Shown one piece after another: positions 8,501 to 16,258 of a DNA stretch of 18,722 bases. The translations under genes were made by a program, and so were the position numbers. Positions within the stretch are counted from its first letter, which is position 1. Each line of letters begins with the position of its first letter. Source of the stretch: JAQGMV01 sp050260255 (GTDB lineage: Bacteria; Pseudomonadota; Gammaproteobacteria; Burkholderiales; SG8-41); the NCBI GenBank assembly GCA_050260255.1, contig JBLNBW010000116.1:1-18722 (forward strand), given 5' to 3'. Under the pieces are notes generated by a model, which saw only the letters and a list, made by a program, of their open reading frames with translations, had not been told where the DNA came from and ran no database searches.

Positions 8501-9300
8501 AGCCGCGTGCGCGGCAGCGTGTCAGCAAAGCGGCGCAAATCGATCTCTTGCGCCGCTATATCGAGGCTTGCGAGGGGCGTTTCGGCAAACGGCGTGAGGA
8601 GCGCTTTGATGTCGGCCGTACCCGCGGCATGGCGTACATTGCCTTGCACTGCGAGGTCCATGAGCGTTCCGGCGAACTCCGCGTCGATCGCAAGCACACC
8701 CGGCTTATCGAGAGACACGCGTGCCTGTGCCGAGACCTCGAACGGCGAACGTGCCGCGATGGTACCGCGCGCCTGCAGGCGACCGATGTCGTGGGTCGCT
8801 TCGAGCAGCCTGATTTCGTGCTCCCGCGGGCCGCCAGCGTAGCTCGCGACGATGTCTGTGATGGTATTGCGCTGGCCGTCGCGGTCGACGATGAGCTCGC
8901 CTATGCGGGCCATGGCGATATCGACGGCTACCGGCAACGCAATGGAGTCCGGTGCGCCGGCGCGCTTCTCGCCCGGCAGCATGACGATCTCGACGCGCTT
9001 CGCGATGAATGCGGCGATCCGAGGCCGGGCAAGGAGCACCGACCACGGCGACAATACGAGCTCCACATTGTCTGCGGCGACGAGAAGATCGTTGGACTTG
9101 AATTCGACGCCCGCGGCAGCGACGCCATGTGCCCACGTCCCGCTGGCATCGCGCACGGCGAGCCCGGGCGCCGCCGAGTGTGCCCGCGCGAGCGACCATA
9201 CCAGGCCGGACTCTGTATAGAGCAGCCATGTGCCGGCGCCCGCAATGGCGGCCGCCAGCGACGCGACAACCGAAACGACAACAATTAGAGCGCGCCGCAT
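5563..9300 (-). CDS. tamB: Translocation and assembly module subunit TamB
   Basis: This 1,245-residue inner-membrane-anchored periplasmic protein, about the length of E. coli TamB, works with TamA in outer-membrane assembly; related AsmA-like proteins move phospholipid between the membranes. An N-terminal signal anchor (RRALIVVVSVVASLAAAIAG) leads into a very long repetitive beta-rich region rich in alternating G/A/R/L segments. The C-terminal DUF490/TamB domain includes stretches such as GQLAFGGPLDNPGLDILAMRK and ALSWLVLGHGP, and the protein ends in RAEAGQISAAGLFFRYAFD. ATG 9300 lies 2 bp after the tamA stop, so the pair should be translationally coupled. The reading frame stays open upstream to 9951, but that part overlaps tamA antisense to its codon pattern and is not coding. 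Eleven consecutive glycines occur at residues 1172-1182. Confidence 0.93.
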   Translation of the reverse strand: MRRALIVVVSVVASLAAAIAGAGTWLLYTESGLVWSLARAHSAAPGLAVRDASGTWAHGVAAAGVEFKSNDLLVAADNVELVLSPWSVLLARPRIAAFIAKRVEIVMLPGEKRAGAPDSIALPVAVDIAMARIGELIVDRDGQRNTITDIVASYAGGPREHEIRLLEATHDIGRLQARGTIAARSPFEVSAQARVSLDKPGVLAIDAEFAGTLMDLAVQGNVRHAAGTADIKALLTPFAETPLASLDIAAQEIDLRRFADTLPRTRLSLTAALSARGNEWIGPVHLRNALPGPWDKALLPVASLNARVAATRETAVLDAIEIGLPGAGKLSGRATANAARLDLHLDAHAVDLRALHSALRQTALRGHVDAAIEESQQSASAQLTQQDIQLAFDAVRAGDDLRVPRFRASTRGSEARGAAQLSLAGARRYTANATLTGFDPSAWGDFPDGSISGRLDVEGALEREEVRVRYALDRSQLLGASLAGNGTLAYARQRITAAHLQLTWGGNRIAADGAFGAPGDTLAVRIDAANLAIADKRVAGAVTGTMQLSGAWRAPRIQADLNGRALAYADEARAGSATLRGELKAGDVLGFRVALGASRVQAAGWTGDRVDIEANGTEQAHTLALRAKGGDLDFALQARGGWQRAGHAWSGVVEQARNSAPVAFAIAAPVDVAFSPRRVSIGPFAARLMGGELAVAGFRYRDGVLNSEGRFSQLPARPIAALAGIAMRPQDTLRLSGRWSVVQEARLAVAFAVERDSGDLTVGTSQPLALGLDTLRAEGRLVNGRLEMQSVVRSALASGTAEGSVATRQAGGMERIDKQSAVRFSSHLEIARLAALSGLIGSTAHLDGRVRADLKGTGTVGAPVVSGTVDADRLVVALPPQGIELRDGTLRATLQSNQIEVREFLIHGGTGTLTAQGRLAMAEGQRASLDWRAERLMVLARPDRRLVVTGSGNGSLERGKIALTGKLYANQGYFQFAETSLPVLGPDVIVAGRAPKQEEPPALSRAALDLTLDFGNDLRIVGYGLDAWIEGRVGITTDERGKLLARGTLRTQRGTYEAYGQRLQIERGQLAFGGPLDNPGLDILAMRKNQAVEAGVAVTGTVHAPLVRVVSDPPVAEGEALSWLVLGHGPADASRADLAMLPLAAAALFGQAKPGEGSFANKLGLDTLAVRGGGGGGGGGGGPLANQVLAVGKRISNKLYVIYEQGLGTATNALKVEYNLTRRFLLRAEAGQISAAGLFFRYAFD
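5755..5787 (-). repeat. Poly-glycine trinucleotide run inside tamB
   Basis: Eleven tandem GGN codons (GGC and GGT only) encode Gly11 between Arg and Pro at TamB residues 1172-1182. The plus strand reads as repeats of GCC/ACC. The tract follows the LGLDTLAVRG segment, where TamB homologues often have a short flexible glycine stretch. The run keeps the reading frame, and codons on both sides match the family. Such a trinucleotide run could vary in length by slippage without a frameshift. Confidence 0.9.
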
Positions 9301-9302
9301 GA

Positions 9303-11096
9303 TCAAAAGGTGAATCCTACCGAGAAGTGCAGCCTCACATTTCGCGTGCGCTCGCCGTAAGCAAGATCCGCACGGAAGGGGCCGACGGGCGATCGCCAGC
9401 GCGCCCCCACGCCATAGCCGCGTGCGGCACGAAATGCGCGGGGTTCGTCGAATGCATCGCCTGCATCCATGAATACGGCGGCGCCCCAGTCGGGCGTGAT
9501 CCAGCGCGTGTATTCGACGCTGCCCAGCGCCATATAGCGGCCGCCGACGGTGGCGTCGCCCTGGCGCACGCCCAGGGACTCGAACGCATAGCCGCGCACC
9601 GTCTGGTCGCCGCCCGTGCGGAAGAGAAAAGAGCTCGGTATGCCGAAGCGCGCGCTCGCGAGCACGACACCGATTTCGCCCCTCAGCGTGAGATCGGCTT
9701 CGGAACCGAGCGGCCACAGCAGCGTTGCTTTGGCGGTGCCGCGCACGAATTGCCGCGTGGCGAGTCCGGGCACCGAGGTGCCGAGTTGCAAGGTGCCGAT
9801 GATCCCGCGGCGGGGTTGCACCAGCTCGTCGGTGTGGCGAAACGTCCTGCGATAACCGAGAAAGACCGCGTGCACGCTTTCGCCCGCCGACCCTGCGATG
9901 TCCTTCTGCTCCAAGTGTGCCGATACCGCGATTTGCGAAGGCGTCGTCCACGGTCCCCAGTTGCGTGCCGCCCCGACCATCGCTTCCTGCGTTCGCTGCC
10001 CCTGGATGTTCGTGCGCCGCAGCCGGCTGCTGTACGTGTTCCAGTACCCACCCGGCTCCGGCGGCGTGTCGATGCTCACTTCACCGCTTTGTGCGCGTGC
10101 GTCCGCTTGCAGAAGCGTCCGCAATCGATATGCGCTCTCGAAGAGATCGCTGTGGCCGTAATCGAGCTGCAGGCGCAGCCGCGTGTCGGTGCTGAACGAG
10201 ACGCCCGTTTCGACGCGCTGCGTGCGCGCTTCGAACACCGTTACGAGCAGCGGGGCGGCCTCTGCGTGTGCGGGATCCGGATCCACGGTCATCTGGACGG
10301 TGGAGAAATAGCCGGTTTGCAGAAGACGTCGCTGATACAGGATGAGCCGGTCGCGGTCGTATTCCTCGCCGGGTGTCATCGGATTGAGATTCTGCACGAT
10401 GGACTCGGGGTAGCGCGTGAGCCCGCTCACGCGCACTTCGCCGACGTGGAACACAGGCCCGCTGTCGAACGTTACCTCCAGCACGGCGGTGCGCTTCTCC
10501 GGGTCTATGCGCGCGGCACTGTTCGTAATGCTTGCGGAGGCGTAACGGCCGCCGCGCAGCGAAGCGAGCGCGTTGCGCTTTGCATTATCCCAATCCGCCT
10601 GGCGAAAAGGCGCGCCGCGACGCAGAGACCACTCATTGCGCACTTTCGTGATGCGCTCGCGGTCTGCCGTGGTGTCGTTCGTGATCGTTCCTTCGAAGCG
10701 CAAGTTCACGTCCGTGATGCGTGTACGCTCGCCGGGATCCACTGTAATGCGCACGGTCGACATCTCGGGGCCGGGCTCGATCGCCGTGCGCACCTTGGGC
10801 TCGAAATAACCCTCGGCCGCCATCGCCTGCTCGACTGCCGTGCGCGCCTCGGCCACGAGCCGCTCCAGCAACTCGGGTGTCATGCGCTGATCGCGCTGCC
10901 ATCGTACGAGATCGAGACCGTCTTCGAGCATGCGCTGGTACGGCCGCGGCGCCTCGATCACGACGCGGAACCGGGAAGGGGCGGGAAGTGGAGGGGCTGG
11001 CTCGTCCTGAGCGCGAGCGCAGCACGCAAATGCCAGAGATGCGAGCAGCAGCCCGAACAAGGCGTACATCGCCGTTTGCGGGGCGGAAAGAGCCAT
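9303..11096 (-). CDS. tamA: Translocation and assembly module outer-membrane protein TamA
   Basis: This 597-residue Omp85/BamA-superfamily protein is the outer-membrane half of the TAM complex. A signal peptide covers about residues 1-30 (hydrophobic core LFGLLLASLAFA, ending CARAQ). Periplasmic POTRA domains follow, with segments such as GYFEPKVRT and FHVGEVRVSGLTRYPE. The C-terminal half is a beta-barrel surface-antigen domain with FRTGGDQTVRGYAFESLG, which resembles the conserved barrel lock motif containing (V/I)RGY. The final residue is Phe (HFSVGFTF), as expected of a barrel recognised by BamA. The length is close to E. coli TamA (577). I chose ATG 11096 rather than ATG 11165 because the signal peptide starts there; an ATG nine codons further in is also possible. 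tamB starts 2 bp after the stop. Confidence 0.92.
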   Translation of the reverse strand: MALSAPQTAMYALFGLLLASLAFACCARAQDEPAPPLPAPSRFRVVIEAPRPYQRMLEDGLDLVRWQRDQRMTPELLERLVAEARTAVEQAMAAEGYFEPKVRTAIEPGPEMSTVRITVDPGERTRITDVNLRFEGTITNDTTADRERITKVRNEWSLRRGAPFRQADWDNAKRNALASLRGGRYASASITNSAARIDPEKRTAVLEVTFDSGPVFHVGEVRVSGLTRYPESIVQNLNPMTPGEEYDRDRLILYQRRLLQTGYFSTVQMTVDPDPAHAEAAPLLVTVFEARTQRVETGVSFSTDTRLRLQLDYGHSDLFESAYRLRTLLQADARAQSGEVSIDTPPEPGGYWNTYSSRLRRTNIQGQRTQEAMVGAARNWGPWTTPSQIAVSAHLEQKDIAGSAGESVHAVFLGYRRTFRHTDELVQPRRGIIGTLQLGTSVPGLATRQFVRGTAKATLLWPLGSEADLTLRGEIGVVLASARFGIPSSFLFRTGGDQTVRGYAFESLGVRQGDATVGGRYMALGSVEYTRWITPDWGAAVFMDAGDAFDEPRAFRAARGYGVGARWRSPVGPFRADLAYGERTRNVRLHFSVGFTF

Positions 11097-11156
11097 GGTG
11101 GGCAGCCTCGCGCAAACATCGTGCCGGGCAAGGGGAATGGCTGGATGGCGTTGCGG

Positions 11157-11162
11157 TATAAT
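11157..11162 (+). promoter_or_regulatory. Consensus -10 box (TATAAT), probable maeB promoter
   Basis: A perfect TATAAT lies in the 154-bp divergent region between tamA and maeB, in otherwise GC-rich DNA. No good -35 hexamer occurs 16-18 bp upstream (the sequence there is GGAATG-like), so it may need an activator. Transcription would start near 11169, leaving a leader of about 82 nt before the maeB ATG. An inverted repeat GACCGC/GCGGTC (11170-11175 and 11192-11197) would lie at the very 5' end of that RNA. Confidence 0.5.
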
Positions 11163-11250
11163 CACAGACGACCGCAGTCAGTCCTGCTTACGCGGTCTTC
11201 GCTCGGCCCGCGCGCTTGCCGGCTGCGCAACACTCAATACCTGCATCGAC

Positions 11251-13545
11251 ATGGACGATCAACTCCGCAAAGCCGCGCTCGAGTATCACCGTTCTCCTAC
11301 CCCCGGCAAGATCACCGTCGCAGCAACCAAGGGGCTCATCAACCAGCGCGATCTCGCGCTCGCCTACACGCCGGGCGTCGCGGCGGTGTGCGAGACGATA
11401 GCGGAAGACCCGACCGCCGCTCATCAATACACGGCACGCGGCAATCTTGTCGCCGTCATTACGAACGGGACAGCGGTGCTCGGGCTGGGCGCGATCGGCC
11501 CGCTTGCCTCCAAGCCGGTGATGGAAGGCAAGGCCGTGCTCTTCAAGAAGTTCGCCGGCATAGACGTCTTCGACATCGAGATCGAAGAGCGCGATCCCGA
11601 GAAGCTCGTGGACATTATCGCCAGCCTGCAGCCGACGTTCGGTGGCATCAATCTCGAGGACATCAAGGCGCCTGAATGCTTCTACGTGGAGCGCAAGCTG
11701 CGCGAGCGCTGCAACATTCCGGTCTTTCACGATGATCAGCACGGCACGGCGATCATCGTGTGCGCGGCGATCGTCAACGGCCTCAAGGTCGTCGGCAAGC
11801 AAATCGGCGAGGTACGCCTTGTCGTTTCCGGCGCCGGAGCGGCAGCCTTGGCGTGTCTCGATCTGCTGGTCGCGATGGGTCTCAAGCAGGAGAACATCGT
11901 CGTCACCGACATCGCGGGCGTCGTGTACCGCGGACGGACCGAACTCATGGATGCGGAGAAGTCGCGCTACGCCATAGAGACGCAGGCGCGCACGTTGAGC
12001 GAGGTCATCGCCGGCGCCGATGTGTTTCTCGGTCTGTCGGCCGGCAAGGTGCTCAAGCCCGAGATGGTCAAGCGCATGGCGGCGAGGCCGCTCATACTCG
12101 CGCTTGCGAACCCGGAGCCCGAGATACTGCCGGAGCTCGTGAAGCAGGCGAAGCCCGATGCGGTGATCGCCACAGGCCGTTCGGATTATCCGAACCAGGT
12201 GAACAACGTCCTGTGCTTCCCCTTCGTATTTCGCGGCGCGCTGGACGTGGGCGCGACCACCATCAATCGCGAGATGGAGCTTGCCGCGGTGTCGGCGATC
12301 GCAGAGCTCGCACAGGCCGAGCAGTCCGACATCGTCGCCATGGCTTACGGCGAGCAGAACATTTCGTTCGGTGCGGAATACCTGATACCGCGGCCGTTCG
12401 ACCCGCGGCTGATCGCGAAGGTCGCGCCGGCGGTGGCGCAGGCGGCGATGGACAGCGGTGTGGCGACGCGGCCGATCGCCAACATGGACGCGTACCGCGA
12501 CCGGCTGAACCAGTTCGTGTATCAGTCGGGGCTCATCATGAAGCCGGTGTTCGCGGCCGCCAAGGCGGCGCCGCGGCGCGTGGTGTACGCCGAGGGGGAA
12601 GAAGAGCGCATGCTGCGCGCAGCGCAGATCGTCGTCGACGAAGGCATCGCGCGTCCGGTACTCATAGGCCGGCCCGACGTCGTCCAGTCGCGCATCGAGC
12701 GGCTGGGACTCAGGCTGCGCCGCAACACCGATTACGAGCTCGTCGATCCGAACAACGATCCGCGCTACCGGGAGTACTGGCAGGAATACCATCGGCTGGC
12801 GGCTCGCCGCGGCGTCACGCCGGAGTTCGCGAAGCTCGACATGCGCCGGCGGCTCACGCTGATCGGCGCCATGCTCGTGCACCGCCGCGCGGCCGACGCC
12901 ATGCTGTGCGGCATACTGGGCCGATACCAGAGCCATCTTCGCTTCGTCGATCAGATCATCGGCAAGCGCCCGGGCGTCAAGCAGTATGCGGCGATGAACA
13001 TGCTGCTGCTGCCCAAGCGCACCGTCTTCATCTGCGATACTTACGTGAGCTTCGATCCCACGGCGGAGCAGATCGCCGAGAACACCCTGCTCGCGGCGGA
13101 GGAAATTCGCCGCTTCGGCCTGACGCCGCGCGTTGCGCTGCTTTCGCATTCGAGCTTCGGCGCCTCCGACACGCCGAGCGCGATGAAGATGCGCGCTGCG
13201 CTCGCTCATCTCGAGCAGCTCGATCCGACGCTGGAGGTCGATGGCGAGATGCAGGGCGATGCCGCGCTGTCCGAAGACATTCGCAATCTCGTGTATCCCG
13301 GCTCGCGCCTGAAAGGGCAGGCCAACCTGCTCGTCATGCCCAACCTCGACGCGGCCAACATTTCGTTCAACTTGTTGAAGACCGCGGCCGGCGACGGCAT
13401 CACGGTCGGCCCGATATTGTTGGGCGCTGCGAAGCCGGTGCACATCATTACGCCGTCGGCCACCGTGAGGCGCATCGTGAACATGACGGCACTCACGGTG
13501 GTAGACGCCAGCGCGCAGCGCGGGGAGCAGCGCGTGCTGTTGTAG
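11251..13545 (+). CDS. maeB: NADP-dependent malic enzyme (malic enzyme-phosphotransacetylase hybrid)
   Basis: This 764-residue cytoplasmic enzyme oxidatively decarboxylates malate to pyruvate, making NADPH for biosynthesis. The malic enzyme part covers about residues 1-425. It contains LALAYTPGVA with Tyr39, MEGKAVLFKKFAGIDVFDIE with Lys94, the metal-binding FHDDQHGTA segment and the dinucleotide-binding VSGAGAAALACLDLL. The remaining C-terminal part, from about residue 430 (KPVFAAAKAAPRRVVYAEGE), is a phosphate acetyl/butyryltransferase-like domain. In E. coli MaeB this domain is regulatory and binds acetyl-CoA-type effectors. The total length is close to E. coli MaeB (759). ATG 11251 is chosen because MDDQLRKAALEYHR is the usual family N-terminus. 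No Shine-Dalgarno sequence is visible before it, although the frame is open further upstream. Confidence 0.95.
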   Translation: MDDQLRKAALEYHRSPTPGKITVAATKGLINQRDLALAYTPGVAAVCETIAEDPTAAHQYTARGNLVAVITNGTAVLGLGAIGPLASKPVMEGKAVLFKKFAGIDVFDIEIEERDPEKLVDIIASLQPTFGGINLEDIKAPECFYVERKLRERCNIPVFHDDQHGTAIIVCAAIVNGLKVVGKQIGEVRLVVSGAGAAALACLDLLVAMGLKQENIVVTDIAGVVYRGRTELMDAEKSRYAIETQARTLSEVIAGADVFLGLSAGKVLKPEMVKRMAARPLILALANPEPEILPELVKQAKPDAVIATGRSDYPNQVNNVLCFPFVFRGALDVGATTINREMELAAVSAIAELAQAEQSDIVAMAYGEQNISFGAEYLIPRPFDPRLIAKVAPAVAQAAMDSGVATRPIANMDAYRDRLNQFVYQSGLIMKPVFAAAKAAPRRVVYAEGEEERMLRAAQIVVDEGIARPVLIGRPDVVQSRIERLGLRLRRNTDYELVDPNNDPRYREYWQEYHRLAARRGVTPEFAKLDMRRRLTLIGAMLVHRRAADAMLCGILGRYQSHLRFVDQIIGKRPGVKQYAAMNMLLLPKRTVFICDTYVSFDPTAEQIAENTLLAAEEIRRFGLTPRVALLSHSSFGASDTPSAMKMRAALAHLEQLDPTLEVDGEMQGDAALSEDIRNLVYPGSRLKGQANLLVMPNLDAANISFNLLKTAAGDGITVGPILLGAAKPVHIITPSATVRRIVNMTALTVVDASAQRGEQRVLL

Positions 13546-13567
13546 GACGACCCGTACACAACGACCT

Positions 13568-13585
13568 TGCGCCGGATGCGGCGCA
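13568..13585 (+). other. Small hairpin between maeB and fumC
   Basis: TGCGCC (13568-13573) and GGCGCA (13580-13585) form a 6-bp stem with a 6-nt loop in the 58-bp gap between maeB and fumC. It ends 8 nt before the fumC ribosome-binding purines (13594-13601). It is too weak and lacks a T-tract for a confident terminator call. It could be an mRNA processing or stability element in a maeB-fumC transcript. Confidence 0.25.
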
Positions 13586-13603
13586 TTAGCCTTAGAGGGA
13601 GCC

Positions 13604-15007
13604 ATGAGCGAGCACAGAATAGAGCACGACACGATGGGCGACATCGAGGTGCCGTCCGACAAGCTGTGGGGCGCGCAGACCCAGCGCAGCTTGCATCACT
13701 TCCACTTCCCCGGCGAGACGATGCCGCGCGAGGTGGTTCACGCACAGGTGCTGGTGAAGAAGGCCTCGGCGCTGGTGAACATGGCGCTCGGCGTGCTCGA
13801 CAAGAAGAAAGGCGAGGCCATCGTGCGCGCGGCCGACGAAGCGCTGTCCGGCAAGCTGGACGAGCACTTCCCGCTTGTCGTTTGGCAAACCGGTTCGGGT
13901 ACGCAGACGAACATGAACGTGAACGAGGTGCTCGCGAATCGCGCCTCCGAGCTGATGGGCGGCGAGCGCGGCGAAAAACGCCTCGTGCATCCGAACGACG
14001 ACGTCAACAAGGGGCAATCGTCGAACGACACGTTCCCGACCGCCATGCACGTCGCCGCCGTGATCGCTCTGGAGCAGCAGCTGAAGCCGGCGGTAAAAAC
14101 GCTGCGCGATACGCTCGACAAAAAAGCGCGCGACTTCATGCCTATCGTGAAGATCGGACGCACGCATCTCCAGGATGCCACGCCGCTCACGCTCGGTCAG
14201 GAATTCTCGGGCTACGTGTCGCAGCTCGATCACGGCTTGAAGCACCTCGACGGCGCGCTTGCTCATCAGTGCGAGCTCGCGCTCGGCGGCACTGCGGTAG
14301 GCACCGGTCTTAACGCGCCTCCGCAGTTCGCGGTCAAAGTCGCCGAAGAGCTGGCGAAGCTGTCCGGGCTGCCTTTCGTCACGGCGCCCAACACGTTCGA
14401 GGCGCTCGCGTCCTGCGTCGGCGTGGTCCACGGCCACGGCGCGCTCAAGACGCTGGCGGCGTCGCTCATGAAGATCGCCAATGATATTCGCTGGCTGGCA
14501 AGCGGTCCGCGCTGCGGTATCGGCGAGCTCAACATTCCCGAAAACGAGCCGGGAAGCTCCATCATGCCGGGCAAGGTGAATCCGACGCAGTCCGAGTCGA
14601 TGACGATGGTGTGCTGCCAGGTGTTCGGCAACGATGTCGCGATCAATGTCGGCGGCTCCATGGGCAACTTCGAGCTGAACGTGTTCCGGCCCATGGTGAT
14701 CCGCAACTTCCTGCACAGCGCCAATCTCCTGGCGCATGCGTGCCAGAATTTCAACGAGCACTGCGCCGTCGGCATAGAGCCGAACATGGCGCGCATCGAT
14801 CAGCTCATGCGTGATTCGCTGATGCTCGTCACCGCGCTCAACCCGCATATCGGCTACGAGAAAGCGGCTGCGATCGCGAAGAACGCGCACAAGAAAGGCC
14901 TCACGCTGAAAGAGTCGGCTGTGTCGCTCGGCCATCTCACTGCGGAGCAGTTCGATCAGTGGGTGAAGCCGGAAGACATGGTCGGAATGGATCTCAAGAA
15001 GCGCTGA
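13604..15007 (+). CDS. fumC: Class II fumarate hydratase FumC
   Basis: This 467-residue enzyme catalyses the reversible hydration of fumarate to L-malate in the TCA cycle. It is the iron-independent, oxygen-stable tetrameric class. Its length equals that of E. coli FumC and the catalytic residues fall at the same numbers. These are His188 (KIGRTHLQDATP), and Ser318, Lys324 and Asn326 in the superfamily signature GSSIMPGKVNP (317-327). The early substrate-binding segment VWQTGSGTQTNMNVNEV is also present. The ATG at 13604 follows AGAGGGAG. It lies 58 bp after maeB on the same strand. Both enzymes handle malate, so shared transcription would be sensible, but a separate promoter cannot be excluded. 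Confidence 0.97.
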   Translation: MSEHRIEHDTMGDIEVPSDKLWGAQTQRSLHHFHFPGETMPREVVHAQVLVKKASALVNMALGVLDKKKGEAIVRAADEALSGKLDEHFPLVVWQTGSGTQTNMNVNEVLANRASELMGGERGEKRLVHPNDDVNKGQSSNDTFPTAMHVAAVIALEQQLKPAVKTLRDTLDKKARDFMPIVKIGRTHLQDATPLTLGQEFSGYVSQLDHGLKHLDGALAHQCELALGGTAVGTGLNAPPQFAVKVAEELAKLSGLPFVTAPNTFEALASCVGVVHGHGALKTLAASLMKIANDIRWLASGPRCGIGELNIPENEPGSSIMPGKVNPTQSESMTMVCCQVFGNDVAINVGGSMGNFELNVFRPMVIRNFLHSANLLAHACQNFNEHCAVGIEPNMARIDQLMRDSLMLVTALNPHIGYEKAAAIAKNAHKKGLTLKESAVSLGHLTAEQFDQWVKPEDMVGMDLKKR

Positions 15008-15041
15008 CCGTGACGGACTCGTGCTTCGCGAGGCGCGCGGG

Positions 15042-15755
15042 GTGAAAGCAGCGCAACCGCGTGTTGCGCTCGTTTCCGGCGGTAATCGCGGCATAGGCTA
15101 TGCCATCTGCCGCGCCCTCGCTCGCAAGGGCTGCGTGGTAATCCTCGGCGCGCGCAACGCCGCCGAGGGCCGCGCAGCGGCAGAAGCGTTGCAGTCCGAT
15201 GGCCTCAACGTCGAATACCGTCAGCTCGACGTCGCGCGCGATGCCAGCGTGAAGAGCTGCGTTGCGGCCGTCATGAAGCGCCATGGTCCCATCGACATCC
15301 TGGTCAACAATGCCGGGGTGTTGGTCGATCCCAAAGGCTCGCGCGTGCTCGACTCCACGCTCGACACGTATCGCAATACTTTCGAAGTGAACTTCTATGG
15401 CGCGTTGCGTCTGGTGCAGGCGGTCGCGCCCGCCATGCGCAACGCGCGGTACGGACGTATCGTCAACATGTCGAGTGAGCTGGGCCAGCTGCGCGACATG
15501 CAGACCGGCGCGCCGGCGTATCGCGTGTCCAAGACGGCGCTCAACGCGCTCACGCGTATGCTCGCTGTCGAGCTCAAGGATACCGGGGTGTTGGTGAACG
15601 CGATGTGCCCGGGGTGGGTGCGCACGCGCATGGGCGGTCCCAAGGCGCAGCGCACGCCGGAGCAGGCGGCCGATACCGCCCTGTGGCTCGCTACCTTGCC
15701 GCCGAGCGGTCCGACCGGCGGGTTCTTCCGCGATCGCAAACGTTTGCCTTGGTGA
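15042..15755 (+). CDS. Short-chain dehydrogenase/reductase, carbonyl reductase-like
   Basis: This 237-residue classical SDR is probably NADP-dependent. The Rossmann glycine motif is SGGNRGIG (12-19) and NNAG is at 89-92. The catalytic Asn117 (FEVNFYG), Ser144/145 (VNMSSELG), Tyr160 and Lys164 (YRVSK) are all present. CPGWVRTRMGG (189-199) matches the substrate and cofactor loop of carbonyl reductase-type SDRs. The substrate cannot be predicted. I prefer the GTG at 15042, which has GAGG at 15029-15032 before it and places the Rossmann strand at the usual distance from the start. A GTG at 15021 would add seven residues. The gene starts 34 bp after fumC and is probably in the same transcript. 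Confidence 0.88.
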   Translation: MKAAQPRVALVSGGNRGIGYAICRALARKGCVVILGARNAAEGRAAAEALQSDGLNVEYRQLDVARDASVKSCVAAVMKRHGPIDILVNNAGVLVDPKGSRVLDSTLDTYRNTFEVNFYGALRLVQAVAPAMRNARYGRIVNMSSELGQLRDMQTGAPAYRVSKTALNALTRMLAVELKDTGVLVNAMCPGWVRTRMGGPKAQRTPEQAADTALWLATLPPSGPTGGFFRDRKRLPW

Positions 15756-15798
15756 GGCCGTTCGCGCACAGGGTGGCGCGACGAAAGAAGGAGGCGAG

Positions 15799-16212
15799 AT
15801 GGACGAGCAGAAATACGACGGAAGCTGCTTGTGCGGCACGGTGCGCTTCGAATTTCGCGGTCCGTTGTCGGCGTTCCGCTATTGCCATTGCGGTCGCTGC
15901 CGCAAGGCGAGCGGCAGCGCTCACGCGGCGAACATCATCGTGCCCGCGGAGCAATTCCAATGGCGGGCCGGCGAGGAGTCGGTGAAGCGCTACGATCTTC
16001 CGCAGGCCGAGCGCTTTTCGGTATGGTTCTGCGGCAAATGCGGCAGCCGTGTTCCGCACAGGATACGCACGCGCGGCGATTACCTCGTCCCGGCCGGCGT
16101 CGTAGACGATGCTTTGCTGGAGCGGCCGGATACGAACATATTCTGGGCGTCGCACGCCGATTGGTACGTGCAGCCGGAAGAGCTGCCCAAGCACGCGCAG
16201 TATCCGGCATGA
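15799..16212 (+). CDS. GFA-domain (glutathione-dependent formaldehyde-activating family) zinc protein
   Basis: This 137-residue protein has the GFA/CENP-V fold. Seven cysteines are placed as in the family: Cys10 and Cys12 (GSCLCGTVRF), Cys29, Cys31 and Cys34 (CHCGRCRK), and Cys78 and Cys81 (FCGKCGS). They bind structural and catalytic zinc. The family is named for Gfa of Paracoccus, which binds glutathione and was proposed to speed formaldehyde adduct formation. Most members have no proven function, so no reaction is assigned. A very good ribosome site (AAGGAGG, 15788-15794) precedes ATG 15799. It is the last plus-strand gene before a shared hairpin and lies 43 bp after the SDR gene. Confidence 0.88.
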   Translation: MDEQKYDGSCLCGTVRFEFRGPLSAFRYCHCGRCRKASGSAHAANIIVPAEQFQWRAGEESVKRYDLPQAERFSVWFCGKCGSRVPHRIRTRGDYLVPAGVVDDALLERPDTNIFWASHADWYVQPEELPKHAQYPA

Positions 16213-16218
16213 GAGACG

Positions 16219-16245
16219 GCTGCCCCGCCATGCCGACGGGGCAGC
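16219..16245. terminator. Bidirectional hairpin between convergent genes
   Basis: A 9-bp stem (16219-16227 with 16237-16245, sequence GCTGCCCCG and its complement) with a 9-nt loop lies in the 46-bp gap between the GFA gene (+) and the small exported protein gene (-). It has no T-tract on either side, but its placement fits a transcript end shared by both genes. Confidence 0.5.
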
Positions 16246-16258
16246 GGGTGCAGCAGGC

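Noticed and set aside
9301..9951. Upstream extension of the tamB reading frame, making a 1,462-residue frame
   Set aside because: It lies inside tamA in another frame of the same strand, encodes an Arg/His-rich low-complexity sequence with no family resemblance, and a proper signal-anchor start exists at 9300 just after the tamA stop.
9327..11675. 782-residue open frame on the plus strand
   Set aside because: It is antisense to tamA and then overlaps maeB out of frame. Its composition (Arg, His, Ala rich) is that of a shadow frame in high-GC DNA, while TamA and MaeB have full domain matches.
11760..13589. 609-residue plus-strand frame within maeB
   Set aside because: It is in an alternative frame of maeB with extreme Arg/Gly content and no motif; this is a GC-driven shadow.
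11188..13662. 824-residue open frame on the minus strand
   Set aside because: It is antisense across the whole of maeB, and its protein sequence shows the His/Arg/Asp-rich pattern of a mirror frame without recognisable motifs.
13592..15094. 500-residue open frame on the minus strand
   Set aside because: It is antisense to fumC, whose catalytic residues match E. coli FumC at identical numbers. The antisense product resembles nothing I know.
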